Shown: in pieces, positions 17,509-26,366 of the stretch
Position numbering within the stretch: position 1 is the first letter of the stretch
Layout: each line of letters starts with the position of its first letter
Assembly (NCBI GenBank): GCA_963775295.1
Contig: CAVZIK010000006.1
Coordinates: forward strand, 744,001-808,000
Direction of reading: 5' to 3'
DNA: 64,000 bases
DNA from: JAMDEO01 sp963775295
GTDB lineage: Bacteria > Actinomycetota > Thermoleophilia > RBG-16-64-13
Notes under the pieces: generated by a model
What the model was told of the DNA's origin: nothing
What the model saw: only the letters and a program-made list of their open reading frames with translations
Database searches by the model: none
Made by a program: the position numbers and the translations under genes

Positions 17509-19701
17509 CTACTCTTCATCGTCGTCGCCCGACTCAAGCCAACTGAGGACCGCATACGGAGGCGGAAGAACTCCCCAGCTGTCTTCGGTCATGGGATCAC
17601 CGGGTACCAGCAAGACCTTGCTATCGCCCGTCGCGATGTTCTTGAGAACTCCCAGGGTGAGAGCCTCAATCGCGTGTCTGCGCACGACGCCCGCATCCAC
17701 CTTGAGGCGCGTGGCAAGATCACGGATCGTGACCCCCTCCTGGGGTTTCTTGACCATCGCGTTGACGGCCTCCACTAGCTTCTGGACTTCTTCCGGAGCG
17801 GCTGCCTCGACTCCTTCGCTCAGTATGCGGGAGGTGAGGCGGTAGACCCGCTCGTAGTCATGGTAGGTGGCAACGATGCGGCCTTTCTCGTCTAGTTCGC
17901 GGTTCTGGCGGTGGAGCAGAGCGTGCGCCCGGATGAGGGTGAGAACGTTCGTAAAGTCGCGTCGTAGCCTCGGGGACCGGGCGTCGGTGGCCTCCGCCAA
18001 GAACTTGATGTAGGGGATCATCACCTTGTGCGGTCCGGTCGAAAGCCAGGTCTGCAGCGCGACCCACGGGCGAAGCATCTCTTCGTAGTCTTGCGGGTCA
18101 CACCCCTCTTGCTCGGCGATCTTCTGAAATACACTCCTTGTCTGTTCGGGGCTGTCGTCGGTCTTGAGGGAGAGCACCCGGGTCTCGAGTTCCTTGTCGA
18201 CCTTAAGCTTGGTCGTTCCGATGATGAGTCCGGTCGGACCTTCTTTGATGAACGTCTTTTCCTGCCACCCGTCTTCGCTCGGCACCAGCGTGGGGTACTT
18301 GATGTGACCTTCTGATATCAGCGAGCGAATTATGTAGGCCAGGAAGCCACCCTTCAGCCCCTGGATCTCGTAGATGATGATGATCCGATGAACAAACGAC
18401 TCCGAGGTGTAGATGAGGAACCGTTCGCTTGCCGAGGTGAGTAGGTAGGTGGCGGACTCCGGAAAGAACCTTCGCACCATGAGGGGCAGGTAGCTCTTGC
18501 CGGTACTCGACTCCCCCTTCATGACCACCGGGACCGGCTTGGGAAACAGACGGCTGGTGAAGGCGAGGTACAGGAGCATGACCTCATCCTGCTCACCGGC
18601 CAGCCCCATCCCGGCAATAGTCTCGCCGAAATGCGCAAGGATGTCCGGCTCTGCCGCGAGTTCTCGGGAGAGACTTTCCGCAAGCGCCGCCTCCTCTTCG
18701 GCCGTCTTTTCCTCCATCTCCGCAACGACCTCGGCAGCCGCGAGCAGGGCCTCGACTCGTCCGATGAACCCGGCATGATCTTGCCGGTAGAGATGGGTGA
18801 TGTCCTCGGCCAGATCTCCCAGCGAGACCATGCGGAGTCGAGGTCGCACCGAACAGCCCATGAGCCGGTCCCGTAGCGTCTCGCCCGCCTTGCCTGCTGA
18901 AGCGACCACGTAGACGGCTTCAAACGATTCGAGGTCCGACGCCCACTCATCCTTCCAGGCCGGCGAGGGTACGCCGAGCGCGGGAAAGCCTGCTGACCAG
19001 AGGGCGATGGCGTCGAGTTCGTTATCGACGATGATCACGTACCCCCGATCGCGCATCTCATCCAAACGCCAGGGGCCGTAGAGGATGGGCTTGGAGTCCG
19101 ATTTCCAGGAGTAGGAATTTGCCGCCGGAGATGTCCGGAAGCGAACCGCCTTAGCCTGCCCGGCGGCGTTGCGATAGGGGAAACGGACCACCTTGCGACT
19201 GGAGATGTGGATGGTGCCAACCCCAAACTCCTCCAAGGTGGCCATCGGCAGGCCGCTCATGGTTGCGAGCTGCTCCAGGCTGAAACCGGGCGATCCGTCC
19301 GTGGGCGTCTCCGCGGGTTTGGACACTGGCGCTCGTGATATGTGATCGGCGGGGTCTCCGTACTTGCTCTCAAGGATCGCGACCGCGGCGGTGTGGTCCA
19401 CCCCGTCCATAAGCATGACGAGGTCGATGACGTTACCGTGCTGGCCGCACCCGAGACACTTGAACGAGTTGTCCAGCGTGTTGGCACTGAACATAGAAAG
19501 CATGTCGTCGTGCCCCGGGAGGGGGCAGCGGAACAAGATCTGAGTCTGGCCGGGTGGCGTGGTGCCCGGGTTATGGCCGCGGTCCTTGAGAACGTCGAGT
19601 ATCGAGACTTCGCTTACCCATGCGCTGTGATCGGGGGAGGGGGACCCCCCTCCCTCCCCTCGGTTGGATTCGCCGCCGAAACCTGGTTGATGGCTCTGCA
19701 T
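17509..19701 (-). CDS. CHC2-Toprim-ATPase primase/helicase of a mobile element
   Basis: The 730-residue protein has, in order: a CHC2-type zinc finger (about residues 55-90; CPLPGHDD...KCLGCGQHGNVIDL), a Toprim-like region (about 213-235, YVIIVDNELDAIALW) and a P-loop helicase/ATPase domain (Walker A GESSTGKS at about 395). A C-terminal winged-helix-like segment follows (GVTIRDLATRLKVDAGVVRR). Such proteins replicate plasmids, satellites and integrative elements. The ATG at 19701 begins the frame; the first 30 residues are low-complexity (GEGGGSPSP). It is downstream of a small gene and the excisionase-like gene on the same strand. Confidence 0.88.
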   Translation of the reverse strand: MQSHQPGFGGESNRGEGGGSPSPDHSAWVSEVSILDVLKDRGHNPGTTPPGQTQILFRCPLPGHDDMLSMFSANTLDNSFKCLGCGQHGNVIDLVMLMDGVDHTAAVAILESKYGDPADHISRAPVSKPAETPTDGSPGFSLEQLATMSGLPMATLEEFGVGTIHISSRKVVRFPYRNAAGQAKAVRFRTSPAANSYSWKSDSKPILYGPWRLDEMRDRGYVIIVDNELDAIALWSAGFPALGVPSPAWKDEWASDLESFEAVYVVASAGKAGETLRDRLMGCSVRPRLRMVSLGDLAEDITHLYRQDHAGFIGRVEALLAAAEVVAEMEEKTAEEEAALAESLSRELAAEPDILAHFGETIAGMGLAGEQDEVMLLYLAFTSRLFPKPVPVVMKGESSTGKSYLPLMVRRFFPESATYLLTSASERFLIYTSESFVHRIIIIYEIQGLKGGFLAYIIRSLISEGHIKYPTLVPSEDGWQEKTFIKEGPTGLIIGTTKLKVDKELETRVLSLKTDDSPEQTRSVFQKIAEQEGCDPQDYEEMLRPWVALQTWLSTGPHKVMIPYIKFLAEATDARSPRLRRDFTNVLTLIRAHALLHRQNRELDEKGRIVATYHDYERVYRLTSRILSEGVEAAAPEEVQKLVEAVNAMVKKPQEGVTIRDLATRLKVDAGVVRRHAIEALTLGVLKNIATGDSKVLLVPGDPMTEDSWGVLPPPYAVLSWLESGDDDEE

Positions 19702-19758
19702 ACTTCTCGTTCCTTTCTTCGGTGAACCGGCATACCGGTCACGTAATGAGGTCGTGGA

Positions 19759-20091
19759 CTATTTGTTGTCTGTGCGAGCTTCCTCGCGTTCCTTCTCAAC
19801 CCGGACTCTCTCCTTGCAGATCGCCTCGCAGGCCGACCTCAAGACCAGCTCCATATAGACAGAATCATCGAGGACAAGAACGTTTTTGGGCACCGGAATC
19901 CACTCCATGCCCATCCGACGCCATTCGCCCAGGAGCCAGTACCTCTGACCTAGAAGCTGTATGGAGGAGAGTCTGACTGCTCGGTCTGCGGCTCCGAGGC
20001 ACATCAGGTCACGATGGATGAACTCAATGTTGTCGGAAAAGTAGGGACCTTCGTGTTCTTCCGCGAAATTGGGTGAACTACTGTTTATCAT
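19759..20091 (-). CDS. Small element protein of unknown function
   Basis: ATG 20091 follows AAGGGGA. The 110-residue soluble protein is rich in charged residues, with a C-terminal helix (CEAICKERVRVEKEREEART). It lies between the excisionase-like gene and the primase in one minus-strand operon. Before the IS256-type copy landed, it began about 21 bp after the excisionase stop. No family is recognised. Confidence 0.6.
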   Translation of the reverse strand: MINSSSPNFAEEHEGPYFSDNIEFIHRDLMCLGAADRAVRLSSIQLLGQRYWLLGEWRRMGMEWIPVPKNVLVLDDSVYMELVLRSACEAICKERVRVEKEREEARTDNK

Positions 20092-20118
20092 TTCCCCTTT
20101 CGGGATTTGTGCTAGTTG

Positions 20119-21542
20119 GGTAGTGTCCCCGGACGTGGTGTAACAGGAAGCGGCTGATCATGCCGGTTTCTGCGAAAAGGAAAGCCATCGAGTGTTCTCG
20201 TAGGTATTGGTGACAAAGCCGTACCTATGAAGGAGGACACTACGATGGCCGATTCCATTGTCACCCCCGAAGAACTCCTCGGCAAGCTTCTTGCCGGCGG
20301 GGAAGTTGATCTGCTCCGTGAAGCTGCCCTTGCCATGCTTCGAGAGCTGATGGAGATCGACGTGCGGGGAAAGACCGGCGCCGCTCTTGGTGAACGCAGC
20401 CCCGATCGTCTGTGCTTGCGCAACGGATACCGGGAGCGGCGTCTTGATACCCGCGTGGGAACGCTCGAACTCCCCATCCCCAAGCTCCGAGAAGGCAGCT
20501 ACTTCCCCAGCTTCCTTGAACCGCGCAGAAGAAGCGAGGAGGCGCTCTTTGCCGTCATTGCCGAGGCCTATGTGAAGGGCGTCTCCACCCGCAAGGTCGA
20601 AGAGCTTGCCCATGCTCTTGGCATCGATGGCATCTCGAAAAGCGAGGTCTCCCGCATCTGCGCCCGCCTGGACGCGCAGGTCGAAGCCTTTCGCGGCCGG
20701 CCGCTTGTTGGGCGCTACCCGTATCTCTTCCTCGACGCCACCTACGAGAAGGTGAGAGACGAGACCGGCAGAGTGGTCTCCATGGCGCTCGTGGTGGCCT
20801 ACGCGGTCTCCGAGACCGGCGAGAGGGAGGTACTCGGGCTTGAGGTGTGCAAGAGCGAGGATTACGCGTTCTGGAAGGGATTTCTCGCCGGTCTTGTCTC
20901 CCGGGGCCTTGCTGGAGTGCTTCTCGTTATCTCCGATGCGCACAAGGGTCTGAGAAAGGCTATCGATGAGGTCTTTCTGGGAGCGGGCTGGCAGAGATGC
21001 CGGGTGCACTTTCTGCGCAATCTGCTCTCCCTTGTGCCCAAGGACGGCCAGGGCATGGTCCTTGCCGCGGTGAGGCTCGTCTTCCAGCAACCCGATAAGG
21101 CCCGGGCCAGAGAGGAACTGAGGGCTCTTGCCGGCCGCCTGCAGGAACGCCTGCCCCGGGTGACCGCGCTTCTTCTGGAGGCCGAGGAAGAGATCCTTGC
21201 CCACATGGACTTCCCCTCTGAACATTGGCGCCAGATCTCCTCCACCAATCCCCTGGAGCGCCTCAACAAAGAGATCAACCGGCGTACGCGGGTGGTCGGC
21301 CTCTTCCCGAATGAGGGAAGCCTCGTCCGACTGATCGGCGCTGTCCTTTGCGAACAGAACGACGAGTGGGCGGTCTGTCGCAAGTACATGAGCCGCCACT
21401 CCCTGGCTCGCATCTACCAACAAACCACCCCGGAGATCGAAGGAGAGATCACCCACGCCGTTGCCATTCCCATCCACTGAAGGCTAAGCTTGAAGACCTA
21501 CGAGAACACGATGGCTCTTACACCACATCGTGGGACGCTACC
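20119..21542 (+). mobile_element. IS256-family insertion sequence (1424 bp)
   Basis: The ends are inverted repeats of about 28 bp: GGTAGTGTCCC at the left, GGTAGCGTCCC as complement of the right, both followed by GTGGTGTAA. It is flanked by the 9-bp duplication TGCTAGTTG (20110-20118 and 21543-21551). The duplication contains the stop codon of the excisionase-like gene, so that gene stays intact. The transposase frame is open. Confidence 0.93.
20245..21480 (+). CDS. IS256-family (Mutator-type) transposase
   Basis: ATG 20245 is preferred to ATG 20227 because AAGGAGG lies 8 nt before it. The 411-residue DDE transposase has the Mutator-family signatures YLFLDATYEKVR, VLLVISDAHKGLRKAI, RCRVHFLRNLLSL and ISSTNPLERLNKEI. 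The length is typical of the family. It is the only gene of the element. Confidence 0.95.
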   Translation: MADSIVTPEELLGKLLAGGEVDLLREAALAMLRELMEIDVRGKTGAALGERSPDRLCLRNGYRERRLDTRVGTLELPIPKLREGSYFPSFLEPRRRSEEALFAVIAEAYVKGVSTRKVEELAHALGIDGISKSEVSRICARLDAQVEAFRGRPLVGRYPYLFLDATYEKVRDETGRVVSMALVVAYAVSETGEREVLGLEVCKSEDYAFWKGFLAGLVSRGLAGVLLVISDAHKGLRKAIDEVFLGAGWQRCRVHFLRNLLSLVPKDGQGMVLAAVRLVFQQPDKARAREELRALAGRLQERLPRVTALLLEAEEEILAHMDFPSEHWRQISSTNPLERLNKEINRRTRVVGLFPNEGSLVRLIGAVLCEQNDEWAVCRKYMSRHSLARIYQQTTPEIEGEITHAVAIPIH

Positions 21543-21544
21543 TG

Positions 21545-21757
21545 CTAGTTGGTTTGCTGCTCTATCCAAGCCAAGAGTTGATTCCTCGACACTCGGATTG
21601 CTCTGCCGATCCGCACACAGGGAATGCCCCGTGGACTTCGCAGCGACTGGTACACAAACGAGCGGGAAAGCCCGGTCATCTGGCACACCTCGGAGACTCT
21701 GAACAGAATCGGACTCTCGGGGACATCGGTGGCCGGCGAGTGCGGCTTTGCATCCAT
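21545..21757 (-). CDS. Excisionase-like helix-turn-helix protein
   Basis: ATG 21757 follows AAAGGGGG. The 70-residue protein is a small winged-helix/MerR-like DNA-binding protein (LFRVSEVCQMTGLSRSFVYQ... IPCVRIGRAIRVSRNQLLAW), the pattern of AlpA/excisionase-type regulators beside element integrases. The stop codon lies within the IS256 target duplication. Read with the primase and integrase downstream, it forms the excision-replication-integration block. Confidence 0.82.
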   Translation of the reverse strand: MDAKPHSPATDVPESPILFRVSEVCQMTGLSRSFVYQSLRSPRGIPCVRIGRAIRVSRNQLLAWIEQQTN

Positions 21758-21891
21758 TGTTCACCCCCTTTCGTGATATTCTGGGCAACGACATAAGCTT
21801 GTCGGCGCCATTTGTGAGAACGCTTATTAAATATATTCCACCTCAGGCGAACGAACAACGGGCACTAAAGCGTTCGCAGAATGGAGAGGCA

Positions 21892-22956
21892 ATGACCGAG
21901 GCACTTCCTGCGATCCAGGGGAAATGGTGGAGAGCGGAAAGCTACGAACTGAGTGACGGATACATCCAGCCGGTTCCGGGTTCATCCATCCATGAATACG
22001 ACCCCATGGAGACCTACTGGCAGTCAACCCCGGAGAGATCTCCAAAGGGACAGAAAGTGAATGCTCCTTATATGGAGCTGTTTGACCTCAGCAACTCATG
22101 TCGGTGGGGACTGGGACCGAGCGGCCACGTGCTCACGAAGGAGAGCGAGGAGTTGCTGCTGGGATGGGTGAACAAATACGGACTTCTCGGCATCCTGCCT
22201 CATCAAACCATCGAGATACTGGGTCAGTACACGACCAAGGATAAGAACAAGAAGTCGACTTCAACCCAGACGGAACTCTTTTGGCTCCGAGACACTGAAG
22301 ATCCCGCTCGACCCAGTCCCGATGTTGGCCGGCTCGGCTACGGACAGCCCGACTCTCTTGAAGCCCTCGTCCTAGTCCAGGATCTACATACGGCAACCGT
22401 CAAGACCACTTCCTGGGAGTCGGTTGCCGCTCCCTACTTCATCCGGCCGCTAGAGCAACTCAATCACGCACTTCGGTACCCTTTTCCTGGCGAGCCCGGT
22501 TTCTGGGGTGTCTACCGTGAGCCAGTCGAATCGTTCCTTCAGGCCGCCGCTCTTCTCTATGCTGCTTTCAAGGAGCTAGGTGTGATGCAGCAACCTGAAG
22601 ACCCGGACACCGATCTACCGCTCGCTGAGCAAGGTATTCACGAGTGGAGCGGGCCAGCGTCCTTGAACCACTTTCTGTCGGCAGTCCGGCCTAGTCTTGT
22701 TCCCCCGAAGGATACCGGCAAGTATCAGGGATACTGGCGGTCAGCTTCGCTTCTCGGGACTCTTGCCTTCCAGATCTACTGGGACCTGACCTACGGCCGT
22801 AACTACAGGATTTGTGTGTGCCCGTACTGCTCCAAGGCTTTCTCATCACGTTCGCTTCGAGCCGAGTACTGTTCGAACTCCTGCCGACTGAAGGCGCATC
22901 GAGGCCGACAGAATGAAGGTGTGAAGGAGAAGAAGAAGAGGAAGGCCAAGGGCTGA
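21892..22956 (+). CDS. Cargo protein with C-terminal zinc finger, unknown function
   Basis: ATG 21892 (MTEALPAIQGKWW) follows GGAGAGG; a longer frame from 21748 is rejected. The 354-residue protein has a long uncharacterised N-terminal region. Near the end a zinc finger (CVCPYCSKAFSSRSLRAEYC then SNSCRLKAHR) gives four cysteines of CxxC...CxxxC form, similar to CGNR fingers, followed by a Lys-rich tail. It is divergent from the excisionase gene, a position often taken by element regulators. It may bind nucleic acid. Confidence 0.75.
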   Translation: MTEALPAIQGKWWRAESYELSDGYIQPVPGSSIHEYDPMETYWQSTPERSPKGQKVNAPYMELFDLSNSCRWGLGPSGHVLTKESEELLLGWVNKYGLLGILPHQTIEILGQYTTKDKNKKSTSTQTELFWLRDTEDPARPSPDVGRLGYGQPDSLEALVLVQDLHTATVKTTSWESVAAPYFIRPLEQLNHALRYPFPGEPGFWGVYREPVESFLQAAALLYAAFKELGVMQQPEDPDTDLPLAEQGIHEWSGPASLNHFLSAVRPSLVPPKDTGKYQGYWRSASLLGTLAFQIYWDLTYGRNYRICVCPYCSKAFSSRSLRAEYCSNSCRLKAHRGRQNEGVKEKKKRKAKG

Positions 22957-23353
22957 GGCGAGGCCGGTCCGGGGTGGCGGCAAATATCGATAGTAGATTT
23001 GAGTAATTACCCCAGGGGTCCCCTCCCCCCTCCCCGTCTCGGCAGTCAACTCTACGGCGCAACCCTAGGGGAAGGGGGGGAGGGGGGTCTTATGTCGCGC
23101 CCAACGACGGAATGCAGCTTTCCCGCGGCGAAGGAGAAAGGCATGACGCTACTCTCCCCAGACTAGACTCCGGCCAGTGAAAGCCTGACCTGCGCGGCAA
23201 CGTTGAAACGTCCTGCTTCGCCCAAAGGCTGTTTTCGATTCTAAGGGTACTTGCTGTTTCAGGATTGACGCGGTTAGCAGGAGCTTTGGCTCTATCAAGT
23301 GACGTAACTCAAGGGTACTTGACGTACATCCCTCGCGAGGTCCAGGCCCGCTG
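22957..23353. repeat. Convergent intergenic gap with C-tract/G-tract inverted repeat
   Basis: Bases 23016-23036 (GGTCCCCTCCCCCCTCCCC) are complementary, with mismatches, to 23068-23090 (GGGGAAGGGGGGGAGGGGGG TC). The region separates convergent genes and would fold into a strong hairpin. The G-rich arm could also form a quadruplex. No gene is seen in the remaining bases. Confidence 0.5.
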
Positions 23354-24409
23354 TTACTTCGCCAGCAAGGCCGTCAGTTCATCCCGGAGTTCCACAGGGG
23401 CCTGGGCCGGCTCGCTCTCGGATGGCAACTCGTTTGGAACACCGACCTCCTTCCACTTCCCCGTACTCTTGCGGAGCACCATGACGAATCTGCTCATCGC
23501 CGTCCCATCGACCTCGTTCGATGCTCGGCCGACCGCGATCGCCCAGTCATTAGACGGTCCATAGACATCGAGTCGATCGTTCTCCAGATATATGAAGCCC
23601 AGGCTCTTCCCCACGGCCTGGCTGACAGCAAATTGGAGAGCCCAGTCTTTGACCGAGGTGGTAGTTGTCGAGGAGGTAGCCGCTTGGACCCTCGCCGCGG
23701 TCTCCTTGGTCGCCGGCCTGGCCTCTTCTTGACTTACCGAGACCGACTGCTGGGTCTCGGGAGTCGCCCACGACGTGTCAGAGGGGCTTGACGAGGTCCC
23801 CGACTCCCGTTCATCCCTCTCGATCATTCTCATGCCGTAGTTCTTGGTCAGGGGCTCGCCCATAGCGGACTCGTAGGCATTCAGGCAAGACTGCGCGCTC
23901 TTTTCAGCGGCGTTCATCGCGCTCTCGTTGACCGAGTTCATCAACTTTCCCCTGCCTTGCACGTACGCGATGGAGGAGCTGATCGAATTGGCAGCATAGC
24001 GTGCAAAGCTTTCCAGGGCTTCGTTGGCCTTCTTGTACTGCTTTGGGGGCTTGAGATCGTGCACTTCGTCCGCCAGCATCTCCAGGTAGGAGACTGAGTC
24101 GGGCTCAAACGGATTCTGCCCGGTGGAGTTGAGAGAGATGGTGTCCGCGAGATCATCCGCTTTCGCCTTGTACTCCGCAGGAGTCATCGACGAGTTGCTC
24201 GTGAGCAACGACAGAACAACGATGAGAGCTATCCCCGCGATGAGCCCCAACGCGAGCAACGTCCATCCTCGCACCGTGCCCTTGCGTCGCTCGCCTTCCC
24301 CAGGTGTCTTGCCGGGTCCGGGTTGGCCGACAACATGGACGGGCGTCCCGCATAGCTCACAGTAGTTCTCGCGCCCCTGATTCTCCGTCCCACATCCACT
24401 GCACTTCAT
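23354..24409 (-). CDS. Zinc-ribbon membrane protein with exodomain
   Basis: ATG 24409 (MKCSGCGTENQGR...) is preferred because the zinc ribbon CSGCG...CELCG then stands at the N-terminus, as in similar proteins. The 351-residue protein then has a Pro/Gly linker, one membrane helix (about residues 48-72, WTLLALGLIAGIALIVVLSLL), a helical exodomain and a Ser/Thr linker. It ends in a compact C-terminal domain (ENDRLDVYGPSNDWAIAVGR... MVLRKSTGKWKEVG). This is a common Gram-positive layout; function is unknown. It diverges from the XRE gene. Confidence 0.75.
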   Translation of the reverse strand: MKCSGCGTENQGRENYCELCGTPVHVVGQPGPGKTPGEGERRKGTVRGWTLLALGLIAGIALIVVLSLLTSNSSMTPAEYKAKADDLADTISLNSTGQNPFEPDSVSYLEMLADEVHDLKPPKQYKKANEALESFARYAANSISSSIAYVQGRGKLMNSVNESAMNAAEKSAQSCLNAYESAMGEPLTKNYGMRMIERDERESGTSSSPSDTSWATPETQQSVSVSQEEARPATKETAARVQAATSSTTTTSVKDWALQFAVSQAVGKSLGFIYLENDRLDVYGPSNDWAIAVGRASNEVDGTAMSRFVMVLRKSTGKWKEVGVPNELPSESEPAQAPVELRDELTALLAK

Positions 24410-24505
24410 CCCCGGGTCCCTTTCGTGGTCGACGACTGGCAGGCGCTTCACTCTTGATAATTATCCTCTTTTGGGATGCTGTGACGGGGTCCTTATCGTC
24501 AGGGC

Positions 24506-24766
24506 ATGCAAAAGCTCTATTCACCCGGTGACCGGGACAAGCTGCTCTCCCTGCTTCGGCAGGCTAGGACCGAGGCCGGGCTGACTCAGGAGCAGGTGGC
24601 CAAGACCCTTGGTCGACCGCAGAGCTTCATCGCAAAGTACGAACTGGGCGAGAGGCGCTTGGACGTCCTTGAGCTTCGCAGGGTCTGCGAGGCCCTCGGG
24701 ATCACCCTCCCGGACTTCATCTCCCGACTGGAAGAGCAACTCAGTCGACCGGCCTCTTCGTCCTAG
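24506..24766 (+). CDS. XRE-family helix-turn-helix regulator
   Basis: ATG 24506 opens an 86-residue protein, almost entirely one HTH_XRE domain (LLRQARTEAGLTQEQVAKTL, GRPQSFIAKYELGERRLDVL). Such small regulators commonly control element or restriction genes next to them. It is 225 bp upstream of the McrB-N-like gene on the same strand. Confidence 0.88.
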   Translation: MQKLYSPGDRDKLLSLLRQARTEAGLTQEQVAKTLGRPQSFIAKYELGERRLDVLELRRVCEALGITLPDFISRLEEQLSRPASSS

Positions 24767-24990
24767 ATCGCCAAAACGAAGTAGGCCGACGAAGGGCCCG
24801 GTTCTTGCGCTCCATTGCCTTTTTGGACCCTCTAGAGATGCATTCGGCCCACCCGCACTAGCAGGGTCCCGGCTGGTCACCGGCGCTAACGCCCCCACAT
24901 TGCCTCCGCTGTTCCTGCGTCCAGTCAACTGCTCCGAAACGAGCGTTAATTCCCTTCCAGAAGTATTCATGCATGGAGGGAAGGCGGGGC

Positions 24991-26208
24991 ATGGCCGAGA
25001 CCATCTACACGCGCCTGGAAGATAGGATCAGGAAGGCCCGCGACGACCTGGCGGGCAGGGGCAGTCTGTTCGGGGCAGACGAGCTAGACGCGGAGTACCG
25101 GACCTTCACAGCCCGGTTCGGTCCGCCCACCCTGGCAGCACTCTCCGATGCCGACCTACTCCAGGTAATGACACCGGGCGGCGACCACAGTCTCCCCGAC
25201 TGGCTTGAGTCCGAGGGCAAAGAGCACCAGGCCTTCGGCTATCCGCGGATGTCACAACAGCACGGTCTCGGCCTGTGGTTCGATGAAGTCGAGCATTGCT
25301 GGTATCGCGTCGCCCGGGATTGGGAGTATCTCCGCGACGAAACCGGTCATAAGCGCGTCACTCAGTCGGAAGCCCTAGATGTTTCCCGGCGCTGGCGTGA
25401 CCATCTGTCGAAAGCCGCGGAGCTGTTAGGGGCCCTTCCCGAGATCGCCGGAGACTCTGTCTATCTGAAGCTGCAGGACGAGCTTGAGGTTATCGCTCCG
25501 GCGGTAGTCCATGAACCCTGGGCTCACAAGTATCTGGCCATGTGTTTCCCCGATCGTCTGGATCAGTTCCATGATCCTCGGGAACAACGCTATCTCCTCC
25601 TCCGGTGTCTAGAGATGCCACCGCGGGCAGAGGACCCCCAACCCTTAGCCTACATCTGCGGCGGGAGGTTCTCTCGGATGGCCCGGGAGCTGCACATGCC
25701 CATGAACCATCTCTGTCTCTCGCTGCAGTTCCTCTTCGGTGGTCCCCATGCCTACTGGCTTCTGGAGACAAGCAAGCAGGAATGGCGCGAGTTCATAGGC
25801 CAAGGATTCATCGATCTGGGTTGGCCCCAGGTCGGCGAGCTTGAGGTGCGCACCGATGTCCCGAGCACTCTGTGGAAAGAGTCCTTGTGGTGCAAGCTGA
25901 GAGAGATCTACCCAGGCACCGCTCTCGGTCAGCCCATGGCGGAGTTGTTCTGGATAGCACGGCAGGCTGCACCAAGAGACGTGATCCTTGCTCACCAGCA
26001 GGGACGCGTGCTTGGCCTTGCCGACATCACCGGCCCCTACCACTACGAACCCGATTCCGATCATCCCCACCAGCGGGCCTTGCGGGAGCTGCAGGTCGAG
26101 CTAGCGGGGATCAGTGTTCTTGGTCTTCCCCAGACTCCCATCCTTGACCTGCGCAAACATCCTCGGGTGATTCTCGCCGTCGAAGAGGCCTTGGCAGGCG
26201 CCCTATGA
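24991..26208 (+). CDS. Stand-alone McrB-N/EVE-like domain protein
   Basis: ATG 24991 is preferred over 24973 because GGAGGGAAGG then serves as ribosome site. The 405-residue protein matches in order the N-terminal region of McrB-type restriction proteins. First come helices around PWAHKYLAMCFPDRLDQFHD; then HAYWLLETSKQEWREFIGQG with FIDLGWPQVGEL; then the EVE-like barrel DVILAHQQGRVLGLADITGP with YHYEPDSDHPHQR. The GTP-binding AAA+ motor usually fused to this region is absent. EVE-type domains read modified bases, so a role in defence against modified DNA is plausible (inference). It is coupled to the next small gene. Confidence 0.78.
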   Translation: MAETIYTRLEDRIRKARDDLAGRGSLFGADELDAEYRTFTARFGPPTLAALSDADLLQVMTPGGDHSLPDWLESEGKEHQAFGYPRMSQQHGLGLWFDEVEHCWYRVARDWEYLRDETGHKRVTQSEALDVSRRWRDHLSKAAELLGALPEIAGDSVYLKLQDELEVIAPAVVHEPWAHKYLAMCFPDRLDQFHDPREQRYLLLRCLEMPPRAEDPQPLAYICGGRFSRMARELHMPMNHLCLSLQFLFGGPHAYWLLETSKQEWREFIGQGFIDLGWPQVGELEVRTDVPSTLWKESLWCKLREIYPGTALGQPMAELFWIARQAAPRDVILAHQQGRVLGLADITGPYHYEPDSDHPHQRALRELQVELAGISVLGLPQTPILDLRKHPRVILAVEEALAGAL

Positions 26209-26366
26209 GCAGTGACTCGCAAACTGGCCTCCTAGAGGGGCAAGAACAGACGGCGGTATTCACTCGGGCGCTTCGCCGCCTTCCTACTTCCGTCGCCTTT
26301 ACGGGGCCTTCAAACAACGATTTGACGGTTGAACAAATGGCGGACGCTGAAAGGTGGAATACATGA
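26205..26366 (+). CDS. 53-residue protein coupled on both sides
   Basis: ATG 26205 overlaps the previous stop (ATGA) and its TGA overlaps the next start (ATGA at 26363). The product is acidic and soluble, starting MSSDSQTGLLEGQEQTAVFT and ending NDLTVEQMADAERWNT. The double four-base coupling is strong evidence that it is translated. No family is recognised; it could be a subunit or regulator of its neighbours. Confidence 0.65.
   Translation: MSSDSQTGLLEGQEQTAVFTRALRRLPTSVAFTGPSNNDLTVEQMADAERWNT

Noticed and set aside
20158..21477. Long open frame opposite the IS256-type transposase
   Set aside because: It is a shadow of the transposase codon pattern; the transposase itself has clear family signatures.
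21748..21891. N-terminal extension of the zinc-finger protein
   Set aside because: It overlaps the divergent excisionase start and its ribosome site, and a good GGAGAGG site precedes ATG 21892.
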